Part shown: in pieces, positions 22,490 through 33,429 of the stretch
Layout of the letters: every line of letters begins with the position of its first letter
How positions within the stretch are numbered: position 1 is the stretch's first letter
Source: Micropterix aruncella
Lineage: Eukaryota > Arthropoda > Insecta > Lepidoptera > Micropterigidae
Assembly: GCA_944548615.1 (NCBI GenBank)
Contig: OX155964.1
Span: 13,968,587 to 14,032,586 of the forward strand
DNA length: 64,000 nucleotides
Direction: 5' to 3'
The notes under the pieces: model-generated
What the model saw: only the letters and a program-made list of their open reading frames with translations
Told to the model about the DNA's origin: nothing
The model's database searches: none
Program-made: the position numbers and the translations under genes

Positions 22490-23115
22490 GGAAATAAATA
22501 AATCAATAACAAGTAAATATATAAAAAGTATAAAAAACACGACTGCCATCATAGAAAGTAAACTATTGTATTTAGTTTTTTTTATTATGATTTTTAAGGA
22601 AATACTTGTGGTTTATGTATTTATCGATAAGATTGATGTATATTTCCGGAATATACTTAATCAGACTTTTCACGTTACTCTCTCTACACACGATATATCT
22701 ATGTTAATTTATTGCCATTTGAACATTTAGACAACTATTTACTTGATATTTAGACACTTAAGTTACATTTTGTATTATTTGTTTTGCTAAATTAATATTT
22801 CAGAAACTTTTATTCGTCACTGGCCTTACAGGTTTTATTCCTGGCGGCCGCGGAGAAGAATGAAAAAAATAAACTGCCAATGATGACTGTCATGTAACCA
22901 ACACGTTAAACGGCTGCTTTCTCCTTATATGAGAGGAAGGGGTCGCGTCACATACCCTATGAGACTCAGGATGGCATAACGATCCTAACAATACTATACA
23001 CCTCTAAATCGGTTCAAGCGTTTATAAGTTATGATGGAGTAAAGAAACGGAAAACATACATAGATGAACCCTGAACACATTACACTCCTTTTTGTTTGGG
23101 TTTCGTGTAAAAATT
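22490..23115 (+). mobile_element. Family B repeat, copy 2 (longest copy)
   Basis: Starts near AAAAACACGACTGCCATCAT and ends at CTGAACACATTACACTCC. Compared with copy 1 it holds about 200 extra bases in the middle (22745-22960), including GCGGCCGCGGAG and CTTATATGAGAGGAAGGGG. The same middle part is present in the minus-strand copy at 29030-29395, so this longer form is probably closer to the original. Confidence 0.7.
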
Positions 23116-23580
23116 AGGCCTCTTCATAATTTGCTTTTTTGGAATTTTAGAAAGCATTTTTTGTTTGGCAGAATTGGGCCCCAGAAATTTCCTAAAATAA
23201 TTAGTCCTAAGAAGCCGCATTGTATCATGTGAATGTCGTGGGTGCAAGTGTTTTTCCATTTGGCGAAATCATAAACGCAAAAATACATACTTTCACTGAT
23301 TAAAAGTCGTGGGTGCTGCTCGCGGTGCCTACATGTTTCGCACCAACACGCGAATTTCTCTGCTATGCAAATTAGGCTGTATGTAGCATGTTGAAAGTTC
23401 AGAGTGGGCTTTGTCAATTTTGGTAAAACAATTGTCGTACTTTCCTTTGTGACTCTCTGGTCTACTGATCAACTGCTGCTGTAGCGATTTATTTTACTAT
23501 GATGATTGTCGTTATTAAATTAGTACGTCGTCGTAGTCTGCGCGATCTGGACGCGAGTTATCCAAATAAATGAAAAGTAC
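23116..23580. other. Nothing recognised
   Basis: A 97-codon minus-strand ORF (23124-23417) crosses it, but it shows no recognisable family. Confidence 0.35.
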
Positions 23581-23584
23581 GGGT

Positions 23585-24169
23585 CACACCTAGTGTGATC
23601 GCCTAAAAATAGACGATTTTTGTTTTTTTTTAAAAGAAAAAAAAAATAAATTTTCAGCAAGTTACTGGCCGTCTACGAAGTCTCCAATAAAAAAAAGTTT
23701 CTCAATTGCTGCAGTAATTGCTGCCTTTATAGGACCAGAAATTAAAAAAATCTCATTAAACGAGAAGGTATTTCCTATACAATGATACACGATTGTAAAA
23801 AAAATACCAAAAAAAGTAAAAAAAAATCGCTTAAAAATCATCCCATTTTTAAAACCATTGCCATTTTGTTAAATTTCAATTATTTTTAACAATGATGGGT
23901 CATTGTATAGGCAATACTTTCTAGTTTAATGAGCTTTTTTGATTATTTTTTGCAGGCGCTGTGAAGGCCGCAATCACTGCAGCAATGGGTTAACTTTTTT
24001 TTTGAGACTTCGGAGATGGCGAATAACTTGCTTAAAATAAAAAGAAAAAAAATATTATGTATACAATATTGATGCGCAAATATATCCTCAAAATAATAAA
24101 ATATTCCATGTAATACTTTTCTTTAAAAAAAACAAAAATCACATTTTTTAGGCGATCACACTAGGTGTG
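23585..24169. mobile_element. Fully palindromic MITE, 585 bp
   Basis: The outer 25 bp are perfect inverted repeats starting CACACCTAGTGTGATCGCC. Similarity continues inward along the whole length. TGCTGCAGTAATTGCTGCC on the left matches GGCCGCAATCACTGCAGCA on the right, and CCTATACAATGA on the left matches TCATTGTATAGG on the right. The fold centre is near 23877. The terminal 13 bp are themselves almost palindromic (CACAC-CTA-GTGTG). There is no ORF and no clear target duplication. Confidence 0.9.
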
Positions 24170-24526
24170 CCTCTGAAAACACAAGATGTCGTAAACTTGG
24201 CTGACAATCTAAAAAGGTATGAGATCGGTGCGATGAAATTCAAGCCGATGCCATTGGGTATTTACGTAATACCAGTAATGTGTATTTGCCCTTTGTTTAA
24301 GGTAGATTTTCGTAGGGGTTACGTTAATTACAAGCTCCAGGGAGGGCTTGTTCTTGCTTTAAGCTTTCGATTGCTAAATATGTATTGAATGGTAATATCA
24401 AACGATTGGATTTTACAAACGCACCGCTCTCCGACGAGACGATGACGAGAAAGAGACACCCAATAAGAGCAGCCGCTATGCGATCGTATACACCCTCACA
24501 TACACTTTTGAGGCGTCATCTTAAAC
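24170..24526. other. No confident feature
   Basis: A plus-strand ORF (24167-24388) begins inside the MITE end and is not assigned to a family. Confidence 0.35.
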
Positions 24527-24565
24527 AGGCGAACCCGTCACCCCAAGAGGTTATAACGATATACT
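24527..24565 (-). mobile_element. Family A 3'-end scrap
   Basis: AGGCGAACCCGTCACC...AGAGGTTATAACGATA matches only the 3' tip of family A. Confidence 0.55.
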
Positions 24566-25270
24566 TTATTTTTAATTATTTTATTCAGGAAACAGACAGT
24601 ACAAAAAACATATTTACTTAATCAAAATATAACAAACATAAACCATTTATATGCTTCCACTAATTAAACGGTCATATAGTGCGTTATTATATATAAAAGA
24701 AAAGTTTAAAATATACAAGCATTTTTTAAAGTGAAAAGTGAAATTATTAGTTTTTTTTAAATAAACAGAAAATATTCTGAAATGTAATTGCTAAGTTACT
24801 AAACAGTCCAAAGTTTTAAAAGAGTAAATATAAAGTAAATAGAGCAGAAAAAACAGTAAATATATTCATAAACATGTATATTAATATGGTAATAAATGAA
24901 TTAATTATTAAATAGATAGTAATAAGAAAATAAAATATATAATTATGTAATGACACATTTTATGAAAACGAAAAATCGAAAAAAGGAATAAGTTATGTAT
25001 ATACAAAAATAAGAGGAGAATAACTGTTGTCATAATAAACAGATTACCTAATTAAATTGTAATATATTCATAATTAGATTATTAAATGTATCTGGGGTTG
25101 TAGCAAATATATCAACATCCATGAACACCGAGTTGTAATGATGACAAGCTCTATAAAGAAAAGCATTTTGTGCATAGTTAGAATTGACAATTGGCAGTTG
25201 AAAGGAACGCTGAGAGCGAGCTGGTCGAGGGGGCACGAAAAAAATTATCTGCGCCAAGATATGCAGATAT
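24566..25270. other. Very AT-rich stretch
   Basis: Long runs of A/T-only sequence. No gene or repeat boundary seen. Confidence 0.5.
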
Positions 25271-25276
25271 ACTCTG

Positions 25277-25322
25277 ACGATCATGCTTCGGCGCTTTTCT
25301 AAAAGCGCCGAAGCATGATCGT
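25277..25322. repeat. Perfect hairpin, 22-bp arms, 2-nt loop
   Basis: The arm 25277-25298 (ending TTCGGCGCTTTT) pairs exactly with 25301-25322 around CT. Its right arm overlaps the truncated end of the family A copy that follows. Confidence 0.95.
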
Positions 25323-25915
25323 TCTTTCGGCCTGCGGTGAGCGTAGAGACTTAGGACATCACAGTCCACTGTTTAGCTATGCCAAATCGCCCTTCAGAGA
25401 CCAACGCTTTACGCGAGGCACTGAGAAGCACACAGCGGGTCGTCTCGCCCCTGACTACCAGATTTGGGCAGATTCCTCCGGCCTCCAGTCTGGTCATGGA
25501 TCTAAGTCGCTGGCACGACCTCTACCTGATGTAAGCGGTATTTCGGTTCGAACTTTGCCCGTATGTTCACGCGGGATCGGGTAGCCGACCGGTCGTTTCA
25601 CTAGCGCGGCTGACATTAGTAAGCAACCACCTCGCTTCGTAGGAAACCGTATGTCGTTTCCAGACTCCTCAAGTTATCAGCCGGAGTGCACAGTCGATTG
25701 ACTGACGCCGCACGGTGCGCAAACTGCTCAGATGCGCCCGAAGAATATCAATCCGGGAAAACTGACCCACCTGCATACTCAGTTGCAGGAGGGACAAGAG
25801 TCCTTCCCAGGCTCGAACTTCTACGTAAAGGCTATCAGGTGGGTGCTGAACCGTGACTTGGGCTGACCCATGAACGAGGCGGGTCATAATGCCCCAACTG
25901 CACAATATTCATTAG
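25311..25915 (-). mobile_element. Family A retroposon, copy 3, 3' end replaced
   Basis: Minus-strand copy. Its 5' end (element sense) lies near 25912 and its body runs down to GATCGTTC at about 25316. The usual UUCG hairpin tip is missing, and the arm of the 46-nt hairpin 25277-25322 is there instead. The internal stem is present at 25506-25519 with loop GCCA. No target duplication is visible, as expected for a truncated or rearranged copy. Confidence 0.7.
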
Positions 25916-26488
25916 CATCCTCACATGGGCAGGCTGCATGTGTGAGTACCAGGCATGTTAAAAATATGATTTTCTTTGTTTCTAACAGCTGCGGGCGGGC
26001 GGGTGTAGTGGGGCAAGAGCGGCTGCGGTACAGGCGCCCAACTTCTTCTCCTTCTTTTAACCCTTTAATTACCGAAGTAAAATCTCGCCCGTACCGTTTC
26101 GAACGTGAAACCGTCGAGCGTGAAATCGGCGTGAATCGACGGCCTTGAGAAAAACGTCCATAAGTTATAAACCACTATACGGATCATTAAAAGAAGAACT
26201 GTAATCTGATTGCATTGAATATGATTTTTTTTAACTGCCCATTAGACATTTTGCCGTAGGTAGGCGATCGTCCCGAGCGGGACGTTACACATTGGAGGGG
26301 TTGTGGGTCGTCCCGTGGCGCGGCATGGAGCTAGTGCCGTACACGCCACTGCTTACTATGTAATACCTCAATGGCTAATGGCAATGGCACGCGCGCCGCC
26401 AGTGCAGCAGAGCATACAAGTGAATACCCCGAAAGTCAAAGGACAATTACTCGACTGAGCACTCCAAGCGCGCTATAAAGAATCCGTA
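25916..26488. other. Unassigned, with a small hairpin and weak repeat J
   Basis: 26140-26230 weakly matches 7110-7210. CGTCCCG-AG-CGGGACG forms a 7-bp-arm hairpin at 26269-26284. The GC-richer part 26280-26480 has no ORF. Confidence 0.4.
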
Positions 26489-26489
26489 A

Positions 26490-26799
26490 GGGGCTCTCTA
26501 GACGATCAAGCATGCTTGTCAAGCATCGCGTCGCGGGCTGGGAGGGGATCGTGAACCGCAGGAAATATGCAAATATTTTAAAAAATATTTACCAAAAATG
26601 CCTAATTTTGTAGTTTTATACCAGGGGGTCACGTCATTCATCAATCGACTACGTCTAATTAACGTGACTTCCTGGTGTAAACTACAAAATAAGGCATTTT
26701 TGGTTAATAAAAAAAAATGCATATTTCCTGCTGTTTACGATCCCTTCCCAGCCCGCGACGCGATGCTTGACAAGCATGCTTGATCGTCTAGAGAGCCTC
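26490..26799. mobile_element. Palindromic MITE G, copy 1
   Basis: The arms begin GGGCTCTCTAGACGATCAAG and mirror each other through CATGCTTGTCAAGCATCGCG, GGGATCG, CAGGAAATATGCA, AAAATGCCTAATTTTGTAG and CCAGG. The fold centre lies near 26643. TA occurs just outside both ends (26487-26488 and 26800-26801), which suggests TA target duplication. No ORF is conserved. Confidence 0.85.
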
Positions 26800-27036
26800 T
26801 ACGTAGCATTTTTTTCCAGTCCATAGAGCTTGTGGCCGTTGCCAGGTCTTCCTGGTGCTGGTCAATCAGTGACTCCATTAGAGACGATACATTGATCTAG
26901 TATGCGACAAATTTCATTTCTGCAATTTTTCTCCTGCGAATTCATTCAGATACAAAAATGCTGTTGATTCTAATAAAGCTTTAGGGGCATGTCAGGGGCT
27001 AATAATAGGGCTCAATAATAATAATATCTACATATT

Positions 27037-27139
27037 CTATATAGGACTTCATTAATAATATAGGTCATATAGGTCCTCGTTAATAATATATGTCATATAG
27101 GTCCTCATTAATAATATAGGTCATATAGGTCCTCATTAA
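27037..27139. repeat. 28-bp minisatellite, about 3.7 copies
   Basis: Unit AATAATATAGGTCATATAGG plus TCCTCATT. GTCATATAGGTCCTC recurs at 27064, 27092 and 27120. Confidence 0.95.
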
Positions 27140-27402
27140 CCTTTCAGGCCTCGGCCCCTCAGCCGATTGACAAGTTGATGTCCCAAAAAATTTTAGTAAA
27201 AATTAGTAAATAAAATGACTTATGACACTGTCTCACCAAGACATTAATTACTGCCAAACCACTCTACTCATATTTAAAATAAAACATATTAACATAACAA
27301 AACATAATAAAATAAAACAAATTAAATTAAAATAAAATTAAAACGCTGAATCGCTGAATCTTGTTGTGACCGATATCGGCCAATTGGGGCTCTAGGGGTT
27401 AA

Positions 27403-27687
27403 AGGGCTCTCTAGGCGATTAATCAAGCTTGTCAAGCATCGCGTCCCGGGTTGGAAGGGGATCGTAAACCCCAGGAAATATGCAAATATATTTTTTTAAT
27501 ATTTACGAAAAATGCCTAATTGTGTAGTTTTATAGCAGGGAGTCGATCATTCATCAATCAATTATGTCTAATTAACGTGACTCCCTGGTATAAACTACAA
27601 AATTAGGCATTTTTGGTAAATATTACAATACCAATACTGACCGCGACGCGAAGCCTGTCAAGCATGCTTGATCGTCTAGAGAGCCCC
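27403..27687. mobile_element. Palindromic MITE G, copy 2
   Basis: Same architecture as 26490-26799 and only 600 bp away: AGGGCTCTCTAG...CTAGAGAGCCCC outer ends, GTCAAGCATCGCGTC arm, and central AATTAACGTGACTCCCTGG. The right arm has lost the GGAAGGGATCG and CAGGAAATATG blocks that the left arm keeps, so one arm is shortened. Confidence 0.85.
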
Positions 27688-27689
27688 GA

Positions 27690-28490
27690 ATAATAGGCTG
27701 ACAGTGCATGACAGAGTTTACGAAACCGATCCAAACAAAATTTTGGGGTATGCACTATGCAGAAATTTTGAAGGGATTAATTCAGGCAATACTTTACCAT
27801 TAACAGGCTGTAAGACAAATAGCAAAAAACATTCGTATGTTTAAGAAACACAACAAAGTCTATGGAGAACGATAGACAGTTATATTTTTTGCATATAATT
27901 TCTAAGTGGCGAGCACATCATATAGGTATAAAAGCAGTGCCTACCCAGTCATAAAACCTTGCTATACACACATTTTTTATTATAATTGACGATTACATTA
28001 GATAACTCTTAATTTATAAACATATGAACTCATAAATCAATGCACTCGTTCACAAGTCTATAAGAGAAGACAGTTCTCAAAGTATCCAGAGTATCTCATA
28101 GTAAATCGAATGATTGTACCGATGAATTCCTATCTTAATTTTGTTCTGCAAGACCCAGCCCAGCCAATTCTTTTAGCAATTACCATCCCCAACAAAAGGT
28201 AACCGTTTTTGTTCAATTTTCATTTGTGTAGTGATAACAGTCCCGTAATAACTGCTACAAGATTGGACAGCCGGTATATCCCGTCAACACTTCGAATTAA
28301 AGTTGTAGATAGGCCTTTTCATTCATTAGTGGTCGAAGAACTTTTTGTGACCTTGCCAGCATTGTATTTTATTTTGTCATATCAGGTGGGGATATCAGGG
28401 TTTTAGACATGCAAAATCATCGTTTGTTCTAATTAAGTTTAGTTTGAGCTTTCAAACGCTACAACAAGACAACCATCAGTGACATTTGGA
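27690..28490. other. Nothing recognised
   Basis: No supportable gene or repeat. It is the upstream flank of the Tc1 fossil. Confidence 0.4.
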
Positions 28491-28492
28491 AT

Positions 28493-29005
28493 ATGTCTCT
28501 GACCGGAGCAGAAGTTGCCCAAATTGTGACTATTTGGATTAGGTTTAGTCAATGTTTAGTGGCAAGCACTCTGACTGTGAGCCGTTCCACTATTCAGAGA
28601 GTATACCGTCGCTATCTAAAGACTCGTGGCTTTGTACGAACACGTGGCTCTGGTTGGCGACGACCGACTTAGCAGAGAGACGACCGTTATATTGTGACGA
28701 CGGTACTCCGCAATCCCCACATCAGCGGAGTTGAGGTGTTAGACAACTGTTAAAAGAGAGTCGAACCGTGAATGCCATTGAATGGACTATACGACGACTG
28801 CTCAGAGAAGCTTTCCTGACTACACATCTAAGTACAGGCCCAGCAAAAGTTGTTGGGCCTATACTCAGCAGGTTTCATCGGGTTGCCCGATAACGGTTTG
28901 CTAGGGTACATTGGACATTGGAGCAGTGGAGGCAGTGCTGATCACCGACGAAAGCAGAATGACTCGTCATGGTTTCAACGGTCGTAAGCTTGTGTACCAG
29001 AAACA
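28493..29005 (+). pseudogene. Tc1-like transposase fossil
   Basis: Begins at an ATG reading MSLTGAEVAQIVTIW. The helix-turn-helix follows as SRSTIQRVYRRYL, then the linker RGSGWRRPT. After a TAG, the frame continues DDRYIVTTVLRNPHISGVEV. Another frame then gives TIRRLLREAF, TGP and FHRVAR. The sequence reaches the first catalytic block as ITDESRMTRHGFNGRKLVYQ, where the first Asp of the DDE/D triad is kept. At least three stops and a frameshift are present. Everything after about residue 180 is lost where family B sequence begins at 29030. Intact relatives are about 340 residues long (family knowledge). No terminal inverted repeats were found. Confidence 0.9.
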
Positions 29006-29029
29006 TTGTTTTGTAAATGCCCTCCAGCT

Positions 29030-29395
29030 TTTTACACCACAGCCCAAAAAAGGAGTGTTATGTGTTCCGGATTCATCTATGTATATTTTCCGTTTCTTTA
29101 TTCCACAATAACTTCCAAACGCTTGAACCGAGTTAGAAGTGTGTCGTATTGTTCGAATCGTGTTGTCCTCCCAAGTGTTATAGGGTAGGGACCGCGACCC
29201 TTGCTCTCATATAAGGAGAAAGCAGCGTCTTACGTGTCCGCGGTGCGCGTTGACATTCATCATTTAACAGTTTACTTTTTTTTTCATTGTGCCTCTTCGC
29301 GGCTGTCAGGAATAGATCCGGTAGGCCTAATAACGACGATAAATATTTGGTATATTTATTTAGCAAAATAAATTATACAAAGTGTTTAATTATTT
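29030..29395 (-). mobile_element. Family B repeat, copy 3
   Basis: The complement of this block matches 22750-23115: AGGAGTGTTATGTG at its 3' end, the TTCATCTATGTATATTTTCC block, CGCTTGAACC, and the middle part with ATATAAGGAGAAAGCAGCG. It abuts the broken end of the Tc1 fossil. Confidence 0.65.
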
Positions 29396-29529
29396 CACTC
29401 CACAAAATATTACCGATTTTTAAATAACCGTTTTTTTTTCCTGACCAATTTATTCCAATCCAACATTTTGGAAAAATGTAAAACTACGCAATTTTACTCG
29501 GAAAAATCCGGTATGTATTAAAGGTAAAA

Positions 29530-29862
29530 CCCTGATTTTTTATTCCACCATACTTCTAAACGCTTGAACCGATTTAGAAGTGTATGATATTGTTAGAATC
29601 GTTATGTTATCATTAGTATCATGGAGTACCTCAACTGTCCAAATGTCAAACAATATTTGTCTAAATGTCCAAATGTCAGTAAATTAATATAAATATATCG
29701 TGTTTAGTGTCAAAAGAAAGTTCTGATTGAGTACATTCCGGAAATATAAATTTATCTATATGGATAAATACATAAACCATAAATATTTTATTAGAAAACC
29801 GTAATAAAAATAATTATGAATACAATAGTTTACTTTGTGTAACGGCAGTCGTGTTTTTTATT
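29530..29862 (-). mobile_element. Family B repeat, copy 4
   Basis: Minus-strand copy of the short form. It has AAACGCTTGAACCGATTTAG, AAATGTCAGTAAATTAATAT, GAGTACATTCCGGAAATATA and the end AACGGCAGTCGTGTTTTTTA. The terminal CTGAACACATTACACTCC part is missing. Confidence 0.7.
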
Positions 29863-30019
29863 ATTTTTAATATATTTACTTCTTTGCTTTGGGCCTTTGA
29901 TTTTCCCCACCCAAAATATACACTCTATGAATCGTTTCTTTGAATGGTGCCTATTTTTGTATGCATCAGCCTATCTTCCTTTTCTTAGACATCGAATGGG
30001 CGGATCAGATCCGTGGCAA

Positions 30020-30283
30020 AGTCCCGCCGAGGCAATTTTAATTATTAATTAACGAGGCGTGTCCCAGTGCGGAGCGAAACGCATCCGAAATAAATCATGT
30101 TTCGCTCTGTCCGCGACGTTAAATGTTAAATCGCCCCCGTTTCTTTGGATTCCAATATCCGTCTGCCTCATTTTACGCCCTTGGTTTTGGCCCCGACTTA
30201 TGGAAATTGCCTTCAGCGCCAGCGCAGCGTCTCGGTCTCGTCTTTCAAAAGACTGCCGACGCACAGAGTGGCATTTGATATAA
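30020..30283. other. GC-richer island of unknown nature
   Basis: This patch stands out from AT-rich surroundings. It is open on both strands (71 codons minus, 74 codons plus) and has the homeodomain-like palindromic run TTAATTATTAATTAA near 30039. It has no copy elsewhere in the window. It could be a conserved non-coding element, a small exon or unique GC-rich sequence. None of these can be proven here. Confidence 0.35.
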
Positions 30284-31685
30284 AAAGTTTGTCATAAATC
30301 GAATTCCCCAATTTCATAATGTATTTATTTCATTTTATTTTAATTTTATAGTAAACACCGATAGTAAATACATGATATTCTATAAATAGTTTACAACACA
30401 AATTATATTAGAAATAACATGAAAACGTTGGTAGTGGAAAATGTAACAAGGCTAATAATAATATAAGCGTAAGGAACGTAATAATAAGGTAGGTTGTCAA
30501 TACGGTAAGTTCGATAAAGGGGCATATAAAGCAAAAATAGAGTGAGAATAATTGTATAATAATATTTATAATACATAATATGATATAATATAATGTATAA
30601 TATATATACAGTACAGTAGGATGGCAGAGTGAAATCTTAAGAAGTAGGAGATAGGATTCATGATCGAATCCTTAATTAACTAAATAGAATCCTAAAATAG
30701 TCTAATCCTTTACATGATTTATCAAAAATGCGACGTATTCTGGTAAGAGGTCTATTCGATGCGATATTGCTATTGCAAGCGACAACAGAAAATGTTTGAG
30801 AGATCCTCGTTGTATCCACAGTAATGGAGTATATTCCAGGAAAGGGCTGGGCCACCTACCTGTGTCATTTATTTCTCACTAGCGGAATGTCGCCTGGAAA
30901 GAATTTTTGTTAGTAAACTTTAATTAGTTAGTGAAAATTTCTAGAACTCTATAGAGGATTTTTGAAAAACTCTCGAACGCGTACTTCTCACCGTTTCTTC
31001 CCAGAGCTGGTATTTTTCTGCAAACTCTCACACGTATCCCTTATTTTTCTTAGGCGAATATTCATCAAAATTTCGAATTGACCATATTTAAAAAAAATAT
31101 CTACCCCGTTTACCTTTTTATTCGCATAATCGTCGAATACATGTTTCTTTATTTTCTATGTGGAATAATTGCCATGAATTTCGAAGTCGTAGCTTGATCC
31201 GCTACGCCGATAACCCCACCCCGCTGACCGGATAACCCCCCCCCCCCCACTCCCTTTCATCCGATTAGGGGTCGACTTTAGATAAATCTAATACACCCGT
31301 ATGAAACCAGAGGAAACTTACTGCAAAGTTTCCAATCTCTGGCTGATCAATGAATGAGTAACTCAGTCAGTCAGTTGGGCAGAACGCTGCCTTTTATTAA
31401 TATTATGTAGATTAGTCGTTTTGATCTTCCTTGGGAGATATTTCTTTTATTCAGCTTCATGCCGGCAGATGCTATACTACTTGATTAATTAGTTTCAGGC
31501 TTATTCGATTAAGATAGTATAATTATTCAATAAGAAATTCCAGTCCATTTTAGACTTAATCGATTAAGTCTGACTTATTTCGGGCAAATGCAATAACGAA
31601 CTTGGTATTATTGTAGTTGATGCAGTTTGTTAGGCGTCTAAACTATGATCTGAATTATTATGTTTATTTTGCATCAAGAAATATT
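30284..31685. other. AT-rich stretch with a C13 tract
   Basis: Mostly featureless. A run of 13 C lies at 31236-31248, and TA-rich sequence at about 30540-30610. Confidence 0.45.
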
Positions 31686-31691
31686 ACTTAC

Positions 31692-31926
31692 GCTTTAAAG
31701 CAAAACGTGTGCCGCCAAAAACATGTTGACAAATTCTTCCAAAAAGTATTCATAGCAGCCTTCAACTGTATTCGTTGAAGTTCCGTAAAATGATAAAGGC
31801 CTACTCGACTACAAAAACGTTTTTGGGAGAGGTCTTGCTGTTCACAATGACGTTGTTTGATAATATTTAGCAATTCTCGCTGCCACAGCTCTCTGTCGTG
31901 CACTAAGGAACAGTTCATAGGTCTGA
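31692..31926 (-). other. Candidate exon with splice-like borders
   Basis: On the minus strand a 76-codon frame (NCSLVHDRELWQRELLNII... to ...CFWRHTFCFK) ends exactly at a strong donor-like GTAAGTAAT (complement of 31683-31691). Upstream lies a branch-point-like CTAAC, then AACATCAG, a possible acceptor at about 31927. The residues do not match a family that I recognise. A second frame is also nearly open, which weakens the coding reading. It lies 70 bp from the mariner fossil and could be transposon-related. Confidence 0.25.
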
Positions 31927-31989
31927 TGTTATTTTATGTTAGTTCATACATACATATGTAATCAAAATTCGTAATTTAACCTAATTTTC

Positions 31990-32640
31990 ATTATTGTATT
32001 GATATGTTATTCCTCTGCTGTAAAACTCTCGTGGACAGGAACCAATGAATGCTTTGAAGGCATTTTTCCCCGACTCTTTAAAGTAGACTTTTTCCCATGT
32101 AAAAAGTTATCTAAATTCTGAAAAAAAAATTTAACTATTGGAGCAAGGTCTGGCAAGTACGGTGGGTGACCAAGATAATCCAGCCGCAACTTCTGCAACT
32201 TTGCGACTGTTTGCAGTGAAATCTGTGGTTACACGTTGTCATGCAGGAGCAGTGGCGATGAGCGATTGATCAGGCTCGGTTATTTAATCATGAGCTTCTC
32301 CATCACTGATTGCAGTTCTTAACAGTACACATTAATGGTAACTGTATAGCCAGACTGCAAGAAGCTTTAATAGAAAACAACGACACAAGGATCTCATATT
32401 TGAAAAAAATACAAATTTTCAACTTTACCATGCTTGCACAAACAAAAATATTTGAGCAAAAACAAACGACAGAAAGACAAATAAATAATTGATTCTGAAA
32501 AAAGAATCGTATTGCCTTAAATTAAAATTTATTTGAATTTGAAATTCCAACTCAAACATAAGTTATCAAAGTTCAAAGTGGCAAGTGTAATAAAACAGCA
32601 ATTACATAGGTAGAAACCAATATTAGGTATGATTATCTTA
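31990..32640 (-). pseudogene. mariner-like transposase fossil, copy 1
   Basis: The minus strand shows the second catalytic block as PLLLHDNV (Asp codon at 32238-32240), then QTVAKLQKLRLDYLGHPPYL and PDLAPIV. Spacing from HDN to the third catalytic position is exactly 34 residues, the D,D34D layout of mariner (family knowledge). However, the third Asp is replaced by Val (PDLAP-I-V). A stop follows HDNV. After PDLAP the frame reads FFFQNLDNFLHGK, a typical mariner C-terminal region. Sequence out to about 32640 is shared with the second copy at 48490-49070 but is non-coding here. The protein cannot be active. Confidence 0.85.
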
Positions 32641-32689
32641 CTCTACATTTTATCAATTATTATTATAATTATATAAATACTATTATAAG

Positions 32690-33095
32690 TACATATTTTT
32701 GTTATTATGACTATGGTTAACAATTTTACGTTTTCAGTTTTATTTTGTTTATCCAGCTACTAAGGATTATTTATAACAATTAGAGTACACCTATACGTAT
32801 TTTTTTATTATGTTCTTTTACTTCGTATTTATATAGGTTCATACACATATTTATATCAATTTAAATATCCACCTTAGAACAGGCTATAGCCCAGTTAGGT
32901 AACATTAAAAGTATGAAGCCTCTAAGTATTAAGCTCGCCTTTTCTTGAGAATAAAGGGTTTTATTATTATTAATAATATTATTATCACTGGCAACAGTTT
33001 TTGGCATACTATGTTACCAGTTTATTGCTACTGGATTTTTGTCTATGATATTTTATCCCTTTTACCGTATTGTGAATTACAAATGAAATAAAAAA
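32690..33095 (+). mobile_element. LINE-like 3' fragment F, copy 1
   Basis: Matches 56790-57175: TTATGACTATGGTTAACAAT, AAGGATTA, TTATTATGTTCTTTTACTT, AGGCTATAGCCCAGTTAGG and the end TTACAAATGAAATAAAAAA. Relative to copy 2 it holds about 80 extra bases (about 32905-32987), including TTAAGCTCGCCTTTTCTTGA, GAATAAAGGG and a (TTA)n run. That piece looks like a tiny nested LINE-tail insertion. Confidence 0.6.
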
Positions 33096-33429
33096 AATAT
33101 ATATATATTGGGTATGACACAGAAATTAAGTACCAGACGTAAATATCGGCTTCCATAATATAATTACTTTTCTTCAATCTCACTTTTAATAAATTTCTTG
33201 CCTTAATGTGCGCTCAACGCTTGTTGACATAGAATCTTACTTTAGCGCAAGGTTCTGCAAGTATAATATCGTCCTTGATTACTAAGCTATGCGTTCATAA
33301 TCAGGTGAGATTTCACTGCGGGGTCAATCAGCAGGTCGTTGTTCACGTCAGAACAAGACTAGAACTGGTCTTGTCCATATTGGCACGCTCCACATTCACT
33401 ATCTCATTCAAGCCCATTTTATAGTATCG
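33096..33429. other. Nothing recognised
   Basis: Begins with a short (TA)n; no other feature seen. Confidence 0.4.

Noticed and set aside
27037..27139. A CRISPR-like array (28-bp repeats)
   Set aside because: The units are directly adjacent with no spacers, and the sequence is eukaryotic.
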